Source: Mesorhizobium sp. ES1-4 (GTDB lineage Bacteria > Pseudomonadota > Alphaproteobacteria > Rhizobiales > Rhizobiaceae). Taken from it: 64,000 nt of DNA. Positions 25,386 through 34,692 of this stretch are shown here, one piece after another. Every line of letters begins with the position of its first letter. The first letter of the stretch is position 1. The DNA lies in contig NZ_JAIUGV010000002.1 of the NCBI RefSeq assembly GCF_020164745.1, forward strand, positions 1 through 64,000, written 5' to 3'. The notes beneath the pieces were generated by a model. It made no database searches. It saw only the letters and a program-made list of their open reading frames with translations, and was not told where the DNA came from. The position numbers and the translations under genes were made by a program.

Positions 25386-26375
25386 TCACGCCGCCTTCCT
25401 GAACCGCCCCCGATCGTGCGGCGCACCATAGTCCACTTCCGGTCCCACCGGCACGATCCGGGTCGGATTGATGGTCTCGTGGCTGCCGTAATAGTGCGCC
25501 TTGATGTGGTGCAGGTTCACCGTCTCGGCGACACCAGGCACCTGATAGAGGTCGCGCAGATAGTTCGACAGATTCGGATAGTCGGCGATGCGGCGCAAGT
25601 TGCATTTGAAATGGCCGACATAGACCGGGTCGAAGCGCACCAGCGTGGTGAACAGCCGCCAGTCGGCCTCGGTGATGCGGTCAGCCACCAGATAGCGTTG
25701 CCCGGAAAGGCGATCCTCCAGCGTATCGAGCGTCGAAAACAGTTCGTCGAACGCCTCCTCATAGGCCGCTTGCGTGGTGGCGAAACCAGCACGATAGACG
25801 CCATTATTGACGGCGGGGTAAACCAGCGCGTTGATCGCATCGATCTCCCCGCGCAAGGCTTCCGGGAAGAAGTCGAGCCTGGCGTCACCCCATTCGTCGA
25901 AGGCCGAATTGAGCATCCGTATGATCTCGGAGGATTCGTTGGAGACGATAGTCTGTTCCTTTTTGTCCCAGAGCACCGGCACCGTCACCCGGCCCGAATA
26001 GCTGGGATCGGCCCTGGTGTAGATCTGATGCAGGAAGTCGAGGCCGTAGAGCGTGTCCCCGGTCGCGCCGTCCTCGGCCAGGAATGTCCAGCCATCGGCG
26101 CCCATGAAATGGTGCACCACCGATATCGAGATGATGGCGTCCAGCTTCTTCAGCGCGCGAAAAATCAGCGTCCGGTGTGCCCAGGGACAGGCGAGCGAGA
26201 CATAGAGGTGATAGCGGCCGGGCTCCGCCTTGAAGCCGCGGCTCCGTTCGTTGGCGGGCTTGCCGTCGCGCGTGATCCAGTCGCGCCACTGCGACTGCGC
26301 ACGCATGAACCTGCCGCCGCTGTTCTTTGTGTCGTACCAGCGGTCCTGCCATTTGCCGTCGACGAGCAATCCCAT
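25386..26375 (-). CDS. Glutathionyl-hydroquinone reductase-like (YqjG/ECM4) glutathione transferase
   Basis: 329 aa. The N-terminal thioredoxin-like fold holds the omega-class active Cys in SLACPWAHRTL near residue 64; the all-alpha C-terminal domain includes DRITEADWRLFTTLVRFDPV. Length and motifs match the YqjG/PcpF family, which reduces glutathionyl-hydroquinones with glutathione. The start at 26375 gives MGLLVDGKWQDRWYDTKNSG, the typical N-terminus; the frame upstream has no similarity to it. Confidence 0.92.
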   Translation of the reverse strand: MGLLVDGKWQDRWYDTKNSGGRFMRAQSQWRDWITRDGKPANERSRGFKAEPGRYHLYVSLACPWAHRTLIFRALKKLDAIISISVVHHFMGADGWTFLAEDGATGDTLYGLDFLHQIYTRADPSYSGRVTVPVLWDKKEQTIVSNESSEIIRMLNSAFDEWGDARLDFFPEALRGEIDAINALVYPAVNNGVYRAGFATTQAAYEEAFDELFSTLDTLEDRLSGQRYLVADRITEADWRLFTTLVRFDPVYVGHFKCNLRRIADYPNLSNYLRDLYQVPGVAETVNLHHIKAHYYGSHETINPTRIVPVGPEVDYGAPHDRGRFRKAA

Positions 26376-26642
26376 GAATTGTCCTTTCGCGTTTCTCCTC
26401 CATGTAGAGCGCGACGCGGCGAGGCGGAAATCATCCAGACTGAACAGACCGTCAATCGGTAGGGCCAGCGAAGGCGTCGATTGCGGCGAGCGAAAATTGA
26501 TGCTAGCGGACACTCCGCATGTTGGACTTTGCTTTGATCCGGTTTGACCGACGACGAAAGGGCGCCCGCGCTTGATGAAGCGCTGACTGGCGAATGCTGC
26601 CGTTTGCAGCAACCTTTTCTCCTCTACCGGAACGCAAAGACC

Positions 26643-27167
26643 ATGAGCCTTGCCGACGTGAAATACCTGCCGGAAACTCCGGCGCACGACCCTCAAATCG
26701 AAGCCATCAACGACGAGGCCTTTGGCCCCGGCCGCTTCGTGCTTGCCGCGTACAAGATCCGCGAGGCGGGCGGCCACGAGCGCGCCCTGTCCTTTGTCGC
26801 GGTCGACGGCGACCTCGTCGTCGCCTCGGTGCGCATGACACGGATAGCGGCCGGTGCCGGCCGGGCGCTGATGCTTGGGCCGCTCGCGGTACGGCCAGCC
26901 TTCAAGAATCTCGGCATTGGCCGCCGGCTGGTGGCAATCGCGCTGGAGGCGGCCGCCAAGGCCGGTGCACCCGCCGTGATGCTGGTAGGCGACGAGCCTT
27001 ATTACGGACCGCTCGGCTTCAAGCGCATTCCGCGCGGCCAGATTTCGATGCCGCGGCCTGTCGACATCGATCGACTTTTGGCGCACGAGATCAAGCCGGG
27101 CGCGGTTGCCAGGCTGACGGGCGAGGTCGGTCACGCCAACAAGGCCAGGGTCGCCGAGCACGTCTAA
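26643..27167 (+). CDS. GNAT family N-acetyltransferase
   Basis: 174 aa. Acetyl-CoA-binding motif A is LGPLAVRPAFKNLGIGRRLV (R/Q-x-x-G-x-G/A-like), and the typical YYGPLGFKRIPRGQISMP segment follows. This arrangement fits the YhbS-like subgroup of predicted N-acetyltransferases. Start 26643 is preferred over 26544 because the intervening codons do not align with the family. Substrate unknown. Confidence 0.88.
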   Translation: MSLADVKYLPETPAHDPQIEAINDEAFGPGRFVLAAYKIREAGGHERALSFVAVDGDLVVASVRMTRIAAGAGRALMLGPLAVRPAFKNLGIGRRLVAIALEAAAKAGAPAVMLVGDEPYYGPLGFKRIPRGQISMPRPVDIDRLLAHEIKPGAVARLTGEVGHANKARVAEHV

Positions 27168-27340
27168 GCGTCGCGCGAAAGTGACCTCGGTTTTGCGACA
27201 GTTCCGCGGTTCGCCGTTTCCGCAAGACGACGAACTGCTCCATCTTGACCTTGTCGCTCGATCCGGGCCTGATCCGTCCCTGGTTTCATGAGAAAGCCGA
27301 CTCTCACAGCAAGCCGGTTTCGTACAGGAAGGATGACGCC

Positions 27341-28102
27341 ATGGTTCCCAACGGCCAGATCGCGATAGTGACCGGCGGCGGCTCCGGCCTTGGCGAGGCA
27401 ACCGCTCGCGCGCTTGCCGCCAAGGGTGCGCGCGTCGCCATCTTCGATGTCGGCATCGAACGCGCGGCCAAGGTGGCGGCCGAGATCGGCGGCATCGCCG
27501 TCCAGTGCGACGTCGCGAGCGCCGACAGTGGCGCCGCCGCCCTCTCCGAGGTCGTCGCCAAGCTGGGTGAGCCGCGCATCCTGGTCAATTGCGCCGGCAT
27601 CGCTATTGGCGTGAAGACGATCGGCAGGGATGGACCCCATCCGCTCGACCAGTACCGCAAGGTGATCGAGGTCAATCTGATCGGCACCTTCAACATGATC
27701 CGCCTGGTTGCCGACCGCGCCGCGAAACTCGAGCCGCTGCAGGGCGGCGAGCGCGGCGTCATCGTCAACACAGCTTCGGTCGCCGCCTATGACGGCCAGA
27801 TCGGCCAGGCGGCCTATTCCGCTTCCAAGGGCGGCGTGGTCGGCATGACGCTGCCGGTGGCGCGCGATCTCGCCCGTTCCGGCATCCGCGTCTGCACCAT
27901 CGCGCCCGGCATCTTCAAGACGCCGATGATGGCAGGCATGCCGCAGGAAGTGCAGGATTCGCTGGGCGCTGCCGTGCCCTTCCCGTCTCGCCTCGGCGAA
28001 CCATCCGAATATGCCGCTCTTGTCTTGCACATCGTCGAAAACCAGATGCTTAACGGCGAGACCATCCGCCTGGACGGCGCCATCCGCATGGCGCCGAAAT
28101 AG
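27341..28102 (+). CDS. SDR family oxidoreductase (3-hydroxyacyl-CoA dehydrogenase type II-like)
   Basis: 253 aa. [15 protein letters not shown] is the NAD-binding motif; NCAGI, the Ser in [13 protein letters not shown] and the Tyr-x3-Lys in AYSASKGGV complete the active site. The [19 protein letters not shown] segment and [19 protein letters not shown] resemble human HSD17B10-type 3-hydroxyacyl-CoA/2-methyl-3-hydroxybutyryl-CoA dehydrogenases, so beta-oxidation or isoleucine breakdown is likely. ATG 27341 follows AGGAAGGATGACGCC. Confidence 0.88.
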   Translation: MVPNGQIAIVTGGGSGLGEATARALAAKGARVAIFDVGIERAAKVAAEIGGIAVQCDVASADSGAAALSEVVAKLGEPRILVNCAGIAIGVKTIGRDGPHPLDQYRKVIEVNLIGTFNMIRLVADRAAKLEPLQGGERGVIVNTASVAAYDGQIGQAAYSASKGGVVGMTLPVARDLARSGIRVCTIAPGIFKTPMMAGMPQEVQDSLGAAVPFPSRLGEPSEYAALVLHIVENQMLNGETIRLDGAIRMAPK

Positions 28103-28180
28103 CGCCAGCCGAACTGTTGTCGGAGGACCGAAGCCGGCCCGCGACATCGACAAGCGAGACAAATTGTGGCGAGCGTTTCG

Positions 28181-28945
28181 ATGCGGCAAAATCAAAATAA
28201 CGATGTCATCCGCGAGACCGATACCGAGGCGATCCGGCTGGCGAAAACGCTTTTGCGCAGCGCACGTTTCGGTGCCTTGGCGGTACTGGAACCGCACACC
28301 GGAGCACCGCTGGCGAGCCGGGTCGGCGTCGCCACCGACATCGACGGCGCGCCGCTTATCCTGGTGTCGATGCTCGCGGCGCACACGCCTGCCCTGCTTG
28401 CCGATCCGCGCTGTTCCCTGCTGCTCGGCGAGCCCGGCAAAGGCGATCCGCTGGCGCATCCGCGGCTGGCGTTGATCTGCCAGGCGTCGCGGCTGGAGCC
28501 CGGCTCGCAGGCGCATGCGCGTGCCGAGCGCCGCTATCTCAACCGCAATCCCAAGGCCCGCCTCTATGCGGGGCTTGGCGACTTTTCGATCTTCCGCCTC
28601 GAGCCGCAACGCGCCAGCCTCAACGGCGGCTTCGGCAAAGCCTATCTGCTCGAACGGCCGGACCTCCTCACCGATGGACCCATCATCGAGGAACTCGCCG
28701 GAAGCGAACAATCGGCCGTCGAGCACATGAATGCGGATCATCTCGACGCGATCGCCGTCTATGCCCGTCATTTTGCCAAGGCACCAGGCGATGGCTGGAC
28801 CATTGCCGGTTTGGACGCCGATGGCATGGATCTGGTGTCTGGGGACAATGTTTGCCGGGTATTCTTCCCGCAACCTCTGGAAAATGCACGGGAATTGCGT
28901 TCTGTTCTGGTTGAGATGGCCAAGGCCGGAAGGGTCGCGTCGTAG
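28181..28945 (+). CDS. HugZ-like FMN/heme-binding protein with DUF2470 domain
   Basis: 254 aa. The N-terminal part (residues about 10-165) is a pyridoxamine-phosphate-oxidase-like split barrel (LLRSARFGALAVLEPHTGAP, then SRVGVATDIDGAPLILVS). The C-terminal part (about 170-250) is a DUF2470 domain with the conserved EHMNADHLDAIAVYA. This architecture is that of the HugZ/HutZ family, linked to heme utilisation in other bacteria. ATG 28181 is chosen; GTG 28166 is an alternative. No heme-uptake genes are adjacent. Confidence 0.85.
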   Translation: MRQNQNNDVIRETDTEAIRLAKTLLRSARFGALAVLEPHTGAPLASRVGVATDIDGAPLILVSMLAAHTPALLADPRCSLLLGEPGKGDPLAHPRLALICQASRLEPGSQAHARAERRYLNRNPKARLYAGLGDFSIFRLEPQRASLNGGFGKAYLLERPDLLTDGPIIEELAGSEQSAVEHMNADHLDAIAVYARHFAKAPGDGWTIAGLDADGMDLVSGDNVCRVFFPQPLENARELRSVLVEMAKAGRVAS

Positions 28946-29092
28946 CCACAAGACGAGACTAAATTGCATTTGATCGAAAGCGACACTTGAGATTTGAAAG
29001 AAATGTTCTACGTTTTGACATGGCGCTGACTCGTCGGCGCCCTTCGTAGGTGAATTTATGGATTCAGGCCCCATTGCCCCCATGGCGCCTCG

Positions 29093-29461
29093 ATGAGCAA
29101 AGAGCATGGGGCATCAATGGTCTCGACAAAGCTAATAGCCAACGCCGAATCGGCCGCCGAATTTCTGATGCTGATGGGCAACGAAAAACGGCTGTTGATC
29201 ATGAGCTATCTGATCGACGGTGAAATGTCGGTTGGCGCCATCGCCGAAAAGGTGATGCTCAGCCAATCCGCCCTCTCGCAGCACCTGGCCAAGTTGCGGG
29301 CGCTCGATCTCGTGGAAACCCGCCGCGATCGCCAGATGATCTACTATTCCTGCAAATCCGATGCGGTGCGCGAACTGCTCGCGATGCTGGACGGCATTTT
29401 CGGCAGCGGCAAGGAGGATCTGTCCCAGATGGCGCAGAGGTTGCGCCGCGCCGGGACTTGA
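29093..29461 (+). CDS. ArsR-family regulator, NolR-like
   Basis: 122 aa winged-helix repressor. The recognition region LSQSALSQHLAKLRALDLVE followed by TRRDRQMIYYSC is very close, from memory, to rhizobial NolR, which represses nodulation and other genes. It lacks the CxC metal-binding motif of ArsR/SmtB sensors, as NolR does. The ATG at 29093 or 29117 could be the start. A strong terminator closes the gene, so it is monocistronic. Confidence 0.82.
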   Translation: MSKEHGASMVSTKLIANAESAAEFLMLMGNEKRLLIMSYLIDGEMSVGAIAEKVMLSQSALSQHLAKLRALDLVETRRDRQMIYYSCKSDAVRELLAMLDGIFGSGKEDLSQMAQRLRRAGT

Positions 29462-29502
29462 CCGGACGCTGCCGCGGCCTTTTCTCTCGCTGACGATTTC
29501 CG

Positions 29503-29550
29503 GAGCGTGGTTCGTGTGTCTTTCCCGACGCGCGAACCACGCTCTTTATT
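29503..29550 (+). terminator. Rho-independent terminator after the NolR-like gene
   Basis: Perfect 12-bp stem GAGCGTGGTTCG (29503-29514) with CGAACCACGCTC (29533-29544), an 18-nt loop, then TTTATT. Confidence 0.88.
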
Positions 29551-29564
29551 GTTGAGCGGCGGAC

Positions 29565-30359
29565 ATGGCCCCAATTCGCATCGACGATCCAGGCGACCCG
29601 CGTGTCGCTGCCTATCTCGATATCCGCGAACGCGATCTGGCGGGCCGGCAAGGCCGCTTCGTCGCCGAAGGCAAGGTGGTGCTCGACCTGCTTTTGTCGT
29701 CGCGCCGCTTCAGCGCCGAATCGGTCCTGATCCTGGAAAACCGGCTTGGCGGCCTGGAGGACATTCTGCGCAAGGCACGAGCGGACCTGCCGGTCTACGT
29801 CGTCGCCGGTGCGGTAATGGACGCCATTGCCGGATTCCACATGCATCGCGGCATCCTGGCCATCGGTCGCAAGGGGACCCCGCACCCGGCCGCTTCATTG
29901 CTGGATGCCTTGCCCGCGCACGCCCTGGTCGTCGTGCTTGTCGGCATCGCCAACCATGACAATATGGGTTCGATCTTCCGCAACGCTGCCGCTTTCGGCG
30001 CCGATGCGGTGCTGATGGACGCGACATGCTGCGATCCGCTGTACCGCAAGGCGATCCGGGTTTCGGTCGGCGCCGCGCTCAAGGTCCCTTTCGCGACCTT
30101 CACCGACACGGCGGAGTTCACGGCGGACCTCGATCGGCGGGGCTATGACCAGTTCGCACTGTCACCACGCGGCCGGATCGACATACGCGATGCGCGGCGC
30201 GGCGAGCGCCTGGCGCTCTATCTCGGCACCGAGGGCGAGGGCCTGCCCGAAAGCCTGCTTGCCCGCCTGCAAACCGTGCGGATCACCATGTCGAAAGACT
30301 TCGACAGCTTGAACGTCGCCGCCGCCTCAGCCGTTGCCCTGCATCATTTCTCACGTTGA
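29565..30359 (+). CDS. SpoU/TrmH-family RNA 2'-O-methyltransferase
   Basis: 264 aa SPOUT methyltransferase. Motif 1 NHDNMGSIFRNAAAFG, motif 2 LYLGTEGEGLPE and motif 3 TMSKDFDSLNVAAASAVAL form the knotted SAM site. The N-terminal substrate-binding domain (RQGRFVAEGKVVLDLLL) is present. Family members 2'-O-methylate a ribose in tRNA or 23S rRNA; the exact target cannot be read. It starts after the NolR-like terminator. Confidence 0.92.
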   Translation: MAPIRIDDPGDPRVAAYLDIRERDLAGRQGRFVAEGKVVLDLLLSSRRFSAESVLILENRLGGLEDILRKARADLPVYVVAGAVMDAIAGFHMHRGILAIGRKGTPHPAASLLDALPAHALVVVLVGIANHDNMGSIFRNAAAFGADAVLMDATCCDPLYRKAIRVSVGAALKVPFATFTDTAEFTADLDRRGYDQFALSPRGRIDIRDARRGERLALYLGTEGEGLPESLLARLQTVRITMSKDFDSLNVAAASAVALHHFSR

Positions 30360-30411
30360 TGCGGGTCGCGTGATGCCAAGGCGACCGTACAGGCGGCCAG
30401 CCCGCGCCCCG

Positions 30412-31572
30412 TCAGCTGGCTTCTGCCTTCTGCAAGGCGCGCACGCGGTCGGCGAGGCTGCGGTCGTGGCCGGCGGAGCGGTTGTCCTGCGGTGCGGCCA
30501 GTGCCTTGGCGATTGGTGAATCGGGGCCTTCGAGCTTGGCTGTCAGATGAACGACCTCCGCCGCCAGTTCGTTCATCTGCTCACGCAGCGCGGCCCCACT
30601 GCCATTCGTCAAACCGGACGATGCCGCGGCGCCAAGATCCGCCTTGAGCCGCTTGTTCTCACGCGCCAGCGCCGTCAGCCTTGCCTCCAGCCGTTCGCGG
30701 TCGCCGTCGAGCTTGGCTATCGCCTGGTCCAGGTCGTCGCGTCGGCCCGCCTCATCGGGTTTGCCGACCAGCCGCAAGGCCGGTGCGCCGTCCTCGGTTT
30801 TCATTTTTTCCCGCAACCGCGCCAATTCCTTTTCGCGTCGATCAAGCTTGTCCTCACGGTCGGCGAGCGTTGCGAGCAGCCGCTCGACCTTCTTGTCGAG
30901 TTCGGCGGCCCTTTTCTTCTCGGCTTTCAGGGCCTCGCGCGCGGCCTTGCTCTCGGCAGCGATCTCCTGGCCGCGCCGATCCGCTTCCTTGCGCTGGCCG
31001 CGCAGCAGCGAGATGTCGCTGGCGAGCTTCTGCAATTCGGATTCGCGGGCCACGAGTTCGATCTGGCGGCTGCTGGAGGCAAAACTGGCGTCGTCATACA
31101 TGTGCTCCAGCTTCTCGAGCTCGAGCGCCCGTCTTTCCAGTTTTCGCTCGGTTTCCTTGAGCCGCTCCGAAAGCTGATGCAGTTCCTCTTCGCGCTGCCG
31201 CAGCGCTTCGCTCTTGGCGCCGAGTTCGGCGAGCGCACGGTCTTTATCCGAGCGCTCGACCGCCAGCCCCTTCAGCGCCTCGCGGCCGCGATTGATCTCG
31301 ACGAGCTGTTCGGCCACCTTCTCGCGCAACATCTTGACGTTGACTTCAAGGCGACGCGTCGACATCGCGTACTCGGCCCGGATCCGGTCCTTGTCGGCCT
31401 GGATTTCAGCTTGCGTCAGCGGGATGGAGGCTTCGATGCGCCTGCGGGTCAGGGCGACCGCACGCCGCCAGATGGCCGGAGTCACCATCAGCGCCAGAAA
31501 GCCGGCACAGAGAAAGCCGAGGGCAAAGAACAGGACCGACTGAACCAAAGGACTACCCGTTATCGACGACAA
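30412..31572 (-). CDS. Membrane-anchored long coiled-coil protein
   Basis: 386 aa. One N-terminal membrane helix (SVLFFALGFLCAGFLALMVT, residues 12-31) is followed by an almost unbroken, Glu/Lys/Arg/Leu-rich coiled coil from about residue 60 to 345. The C-terminal tail is less ordered. Similar proteins are common in Rhizobiales but I know of no assigned function. A cytoplasmic rod tethered to the inner membrane is predicted, suited to scaffolding. It is convergent with the methyltransferase gene. Confidence 0.78.
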   Translation of the reverse strand: MSSITGSPLVQSVLFFALGFLCAGFLALMVTPAIWRRAVALTRRRIEASIPLTQAEIQADKDRIRAEYAMSTRRLEVNVKMLREKVAEQLVEINRGREALKGLAVERSDKDRALAELGAKSEALRQREEELHQLSERLKETERKLERRALELEKLEHMYDDASFASSSRQIELVARESELQKLASDISLLRGQRKEADRRGQEIAAESKAAREALKAEKKRAAELDKKVERLLATLADREDKLDRREKELARLREKMKTEDGAPALRLVGKPDEAGRRDDLDQAIAKLDGDRERLEARLTALARENKRLKADLGAAASSGLTNGSGAALREQMNELAAEVVHLTAKLEGPDSPIAKALAAPQDNRSAGHDRSLADRVRALQKAEAS

Positions 31573-31702
31573 CTTGGAAGGCTGGACCGTGCCATGTTGG
31601 CATGGCCGAAATCCGGCACCGCGGCAAGGGCTTGCCGCGGCTCATTCGGGCCGTGAGTTCAGGAATCCTGTCAACCGCTCCGCGATTCGCGCAATCGACG
31701 GA

Positions 31703-32284
31703 TCAGAACGGGTTCCAGGTCGCCCGCTCGGTCAGCTTCAGGTAGCCGAGATTGACGCCGAGCCGGGCGCCGACGCCGGTACGGATCGGCACCAGCAGCA
31801 CGTTGTTGTTCTTCAGCACGTTGAAGCCGAGGCCCGCCACGACATAGGCCGAACCGGCGACGCCGCCATAGCGATTATAGAGGTTGCCGACATCGTCGAG
31901 ATTGTAGACCAGCATCATCACGCGTGACCCCTCGCCGCCGAAATCCCAGCCCAGCGACGGGCCTTGCCAGAACACTTTGTGATCGCCGGCATTCTTGGTG
32001 TAGAGCGTGCCTTCGCCATAGGTCAGGCCGCCGATCAGCGCACCGGACCCCTCCTCACCGAGGAGATAGCCGTTGGGCAGGCCGTAAGAGGCGAAGATCT
32101 TCTCCACGACGGTGGCCAACCCGCCAGACGTCGCGCCGAAGAACTTGTGGCCGGAATCGACAATCTCCTGGGCGGTGTACTCCTGGGCCCGCAAGGGCGA
32201 TGTCGAGAAGACGAGAACGCCCATGAGCGCGATCGCCATTGAGAGGACACGGAGAAAACTCCGGTCATAGAATCGGGAAACCAT
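31703..32284 (-). CDS. eipA: Envelope integrity protein EipA-like (DUF1134)
   Basis: 193 aa. Signal peptide up to about residue 34 (VLSMAIALMGVLVFSTSPLRAQ). The mature protein is a DUF1134 domain: VDSGHKFFGATSGGLATVVE, SLGWDFGGEGSRVMMLVYNL and the end GARLGVNLGYLKLTERATWNPF in segments. Brucella EipA, a periplasmic protein needed for envelope integrity, belongs to this family and is encoded beside chpT and ctrA, as here. The start could also be 32302. Confidence 0.88.
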   Translation of the reverse strand: MVSRFYDRSFLRVLSMAIALMGVLVFSTSPLRAQEYTAQEIVDSGHKFFGATSGGLATVVEKIFASYGLPNGYLLGEEGSGALIGGLTYGEGTLYTKNAGDHKVFWQGPSLGWDFGGEGSRVMMLVYNLDDVGNLYNRYGGVAGSAYVVAGLGFNVLKNNNVLLVPIRTGVGARLGVNLGYLKLTERATWNPF

Positions 32285-32625
32285 GCTTCCAATCTCCGTC
32301 ATGAAGCACTTTCGCCGACGCCTCGCATCCGTACGGCTCTTTAGGCGGCCGTTAAGGATGACTGTTAGGGGCAAACTATGCCGTAATCCTTTTTCAACCA
32401 TTAAACTCCCACATGAAGATGGCGGTTCGAAGGCTGTTTGGGATCGTGTGGGGCCGGCAGCCTGCGCAAACACGCCATTTGCCCCGACGACGATTTTGGA
32501 TTTGTTGCTGTACCTACGAGTGCTGTGTATTCAGAAGGCCTCGGGTTTGGAACGTGATTCGTGTGAGCAGGCGCGACGACAGGTCGCCCTGTCACGACTA
32601 GTGGAATTTGCAGGGATTTTCACCG
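32285..32625. other. Intergenic region between eipA and chpT
   Basis: About 340 bp holding the divergent promoters of eipA and chpT. A GATTC (GANTC, the CcrM methylation sequence) lies near 32553. I see no clear CtrA full site, hairpin terminator or small ORF worth calling. Confidence 0.5.
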
Positions 32626-33255
32626 ATGGCCGATCTGTTCATCCTCTCCGCCCCCGACCTGGCGGCGCTTTTGTGCAGCCGCGTCTGCCACGACATCATC
32701 TCGCCGGTTGGCGCGATCAACAACGGGCTTGAACTGCTCGACGAGGGTGGTGCCGACGAAGACGCCATGCGGCTTATCCGCCAGAGTGCGAAGAACGCCT
32801 CCGCCAGGTTGCAATTCGCCCGGATCGCCTTCGGCGCCGCCGGCTCGGCGGGCATGATGATCGATACCGGAGATGCCGAGGCCGTCGCCATCGCCTTCCT
32901 CAAGAATGAAAAGCCGGAATTGGTCTGGAACGGAATCCGCGCGTTGCTGCCCAAGAACAAGGTCAAGCTGCTGCTGAACCTGCTTCTGGTCGCCAATGCC
33001 GCCATTCCGCGCGGCGGCAGGCTGGTCGTCACGCTCGAGAATCTCGAGACCGAGCCGCGCTTTTCGCTTTCGGCAAGCGGGCCGATGTTGCGCGTGCCGC
33101 CGAAGTTTCTCGAACTGCATTCCGGACACAAGCCGGAGGAGCCGATCGATGCACATTCGGTGCAGCCCTATTACACGTTGCTGCTGGCCCGCGAGGCCAA
33201 TATGACGATCTCGATCCATGCGACGGCTGAGGAAATCGTCCTTTCGGCGGCCTGA
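32626..33255 (+). CDS. chpT: Histidine phosphotransferase ChpT
   Basis: 209 aa. The DHp-like helix has the phosphorylated His22 in SRVCHDIISPVGAINNGLEL, and the C-terminal part is a degenerate HATPase-like domain. In alphaproteobacteria ChpT passes phosphate from the hybrid kinase CckA to CtrA and CpdR. The ATG at 32626 follows GCAGGGA; an in-frame TTG 18 bp upstream is less likely. It lies with ctrA and eipA in the order known from Brucella. Confidence 0.93.
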   Translation: MADLFILSAPDLAALLCSRVCHDIISPVGAINNGLELLDEGGADEDAMRLIRQSAKNASARLQFARIAFGAAGSAGMMIDTGDAEAVAIAFLKNEKPELVWNGIRALLPKNKVKLLLNLLLVANAAIPRGGRLVVTLENLETEPRFSLSASGPMLRVPPKFLELHSGHKPEEPIDAHSVQPYYTLLLAREANMTISIHATAEEIVLSAA

Positions 33256-33496
33256 AAGGCCTCGGCGCGGCCAAACAAAGTATTTCAGTCCCGAATATTT
33301 GATTGAGGCCTCAATCGGCGTACGATGAACTTCGTCCGCCCGGCACCACCGAAGCATCCGCAAGGAAAGGCTGGTCGAACGGCATCTTTGCAAAAATTTT
33401 ACCTAACGGCTTTTCGACTTCTTTACTAGATCGGCCTAGGCTGTGCCGCAGATGCCCGCACGACCGGATTGCCCAAGGGCAAAGAGGATCCCGGAA

Positions 33497-33865
33497 ATGA
33501 AACGCTGCATGTTCGTCGACGATTCAAGCGTCATCAGGAAGGTTGCAAAACGCATCCTGGGCGGTTCCGATATGATGGTCATCGAGGCAGCCAGCGGGCT
33601 TGACGCACTGGAGATGTGCGCCGCCGACATGCCCGACATCATCGTCGTCGACGGCGCCCTGCCGGACGTGCAGGCGGTCGACCTCATCCGGCGCCTGCGC
33701 GCCATGGAAAGCCCGATCAGGCCGCAGATCCTGATCTCGCTGGTCGAGCTCGATGTTGGGTCGATCATGCGGGCCAAGCGCGCCGGCGCCCAGGGTTATC
33801 TGTTGAAGCCCTTCAATCGCCCGCAATTGCTCGAACGTTTTCGCGCCTTGAAGATCGCTGCCTGA
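33497..33865 (+). CDS. Single-domain CheY-like response regulator next to chpT/ctrA
   Basis: 122 aa receiver domain only. Acidic pair Asp8-Asp9 in MFVDDSSVIRKVAKRIL, phospho-acceptor Asp52 in DIIVVDGALPD and Lys in YLLKPFNRPQLLE are all kept, so it should be phosphorylatable. It is not CpdR, whose N-terminus differs. Its position between chpT and ctrA is shared by other Rhizobiales as I recall. A partner of the CckA-ChpT relay is inferred; no output domain is present. Confidence 0.88.
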   Translation: MKRCMFVDDSSVIRKVAKRILGGSDMMVIEAASGLDALEMCAADMPDIIVVDGALPDVQAVDLIRRLRAMESPIRPQILISLVELDVGSIMRAKRAGAQGYLLKPFNRPQLLERFRALKIAA

Positions 33866-33946
33866 ACGGAAGCCGCTCCAGGAGAACCGCGCCGCGGTCC
33901 GGCATCTGGCAATGCGCAAAACCAAAATAATTACCGGTCCACAATG

Positions 33947-33972
33947 CAAAAAACCCGGCGATGGCCGGGTTT
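33947..33972 (-). terminator. Terminator of ctrA (possibly bidirectional)
   Basis: AAACCCGGC (33951-33959) pairs with GCCGGGTTT (33964-33972) with a 4-nt loop. Read on the minus strand, the stem is followed by TTTTTTGC, a good U-run for ctrA. On the plus strand only three T follow, so it may also weakly end the CheY-like gene. Confidence 0.82.
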
Positions 33973-33996
33973 CTCAGAAAAATTTGCCGACTGCGC

Positions 33997-34692
33997 TCAG
34001 GCGCTGACGCGGATGTCTTCGGGTTCGCGCAGCACATAGCCGCGGCCCCAGACGGTCTCGATATAGTTCTGGCCACCGGACGCTGCATCGAGCTTCTTGC
34101 GCAGCTTGCAGATGAAGACGTCGATGATCTTCAGTTCCGGCTCGTCCATGCCGCCATAGAGGTGGTTGAGGAACATTTCCTTGGTCAGCGTGGTGCCCTT
34201 GCGCAGCGAGAGCAGCTCCAGCATCTGGTATTCCTTGCCGGTGAGGTGCACGCGCTGGCCACCCACCTCGACGGTCTTGGCGTCGAGATTGACCACCAGG
34301 TCGCCTGTGGTGATGACCGACTGGGCGTGGCCCTTCGAGCGGCGCACGATGGCATGAATGCGCGCCACCAGCTCGTCCTTGTGGAACGGCTTGGTCATGT
34401 AGTCGTCAGCGCCGAAGCCGAGGCCGCGTACCTTGTCCTCGATGCCGGCCATGCCGGAGAGGATGAGGATGGGCGTCTTTACCTTCGAGAGGCGAAGCGT
34501 TCTCAAGACCTCGTAGCCGGACATGTCGGGCAGGTTGAGGTCGAGAAGGATGATGTCGTAGTCGTAGAGCTTGCCCAGATCGACACCCTCTTCGCCGAGG
34601 TCTGTCGTATAGACGTTGAAACTTTCCGATTTCAGCATCAACTCGATGCTTTGTGCGGTTGCACTGTCATCTTCTATCAGCAGAACACGCAT
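33997..34692 (-). CDS. ctrA: Cell-cycle master regulator CtrA
   Basis: 231 aa OmpR-family response regulator. The receiver has Asp8-Asp9, phospho-Asp51 in [18 protein letters not shown] and Lys in [15 protein letters not shown]; the winged-helix DNA-binding domain (about 125-225) includes [20 protein letters not shown] and VWGRGYVL. CtrA controls division, flagellar, pilus and DNA-methylation genes in alphaproteobacteria and is essential in many. Neighbours sciP, chpT and the fliJ-like gene confirm the assignment. Two GANTC sites lie in its upstream region. Confidence 0.98.
   Translation of the reverse strand: MRVLLIEDDSATAQSIELMLKSESFNVYTTDLGEEGVDLGKLYDYDIILLDLNLPDMSGYEVLRTLRLSKVKTPILILSGMAGIEDKVRGLGFGADDYMTKPFHKDELVARIHAIVRRSKGHAQSVITTGDLVVNLDAKTVEVGGQRVHLTGKEYQMLELLSLRKGTTLTKEMFLNHLYGGMDEPELKIIDVFICKLRKKLDAASGGQNYIETVWGRGYVLREPEDIRVSA

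Noticed and set aside
27164..29107. 647-codon minus-strand frame, and similar long frames opposite tssF, tssH and leuA
   Set aside because: All lie opposite well-supported genes, share the same low-complexity composition and lack start signals.
31610..31660. Terminator at CCGCGGCAAGGGCTTGCCGCGG
   Set aside because: A good palindrome, but no T-run follows on either strand and it lies upstream of the coiled-coil gene, not after a gene.
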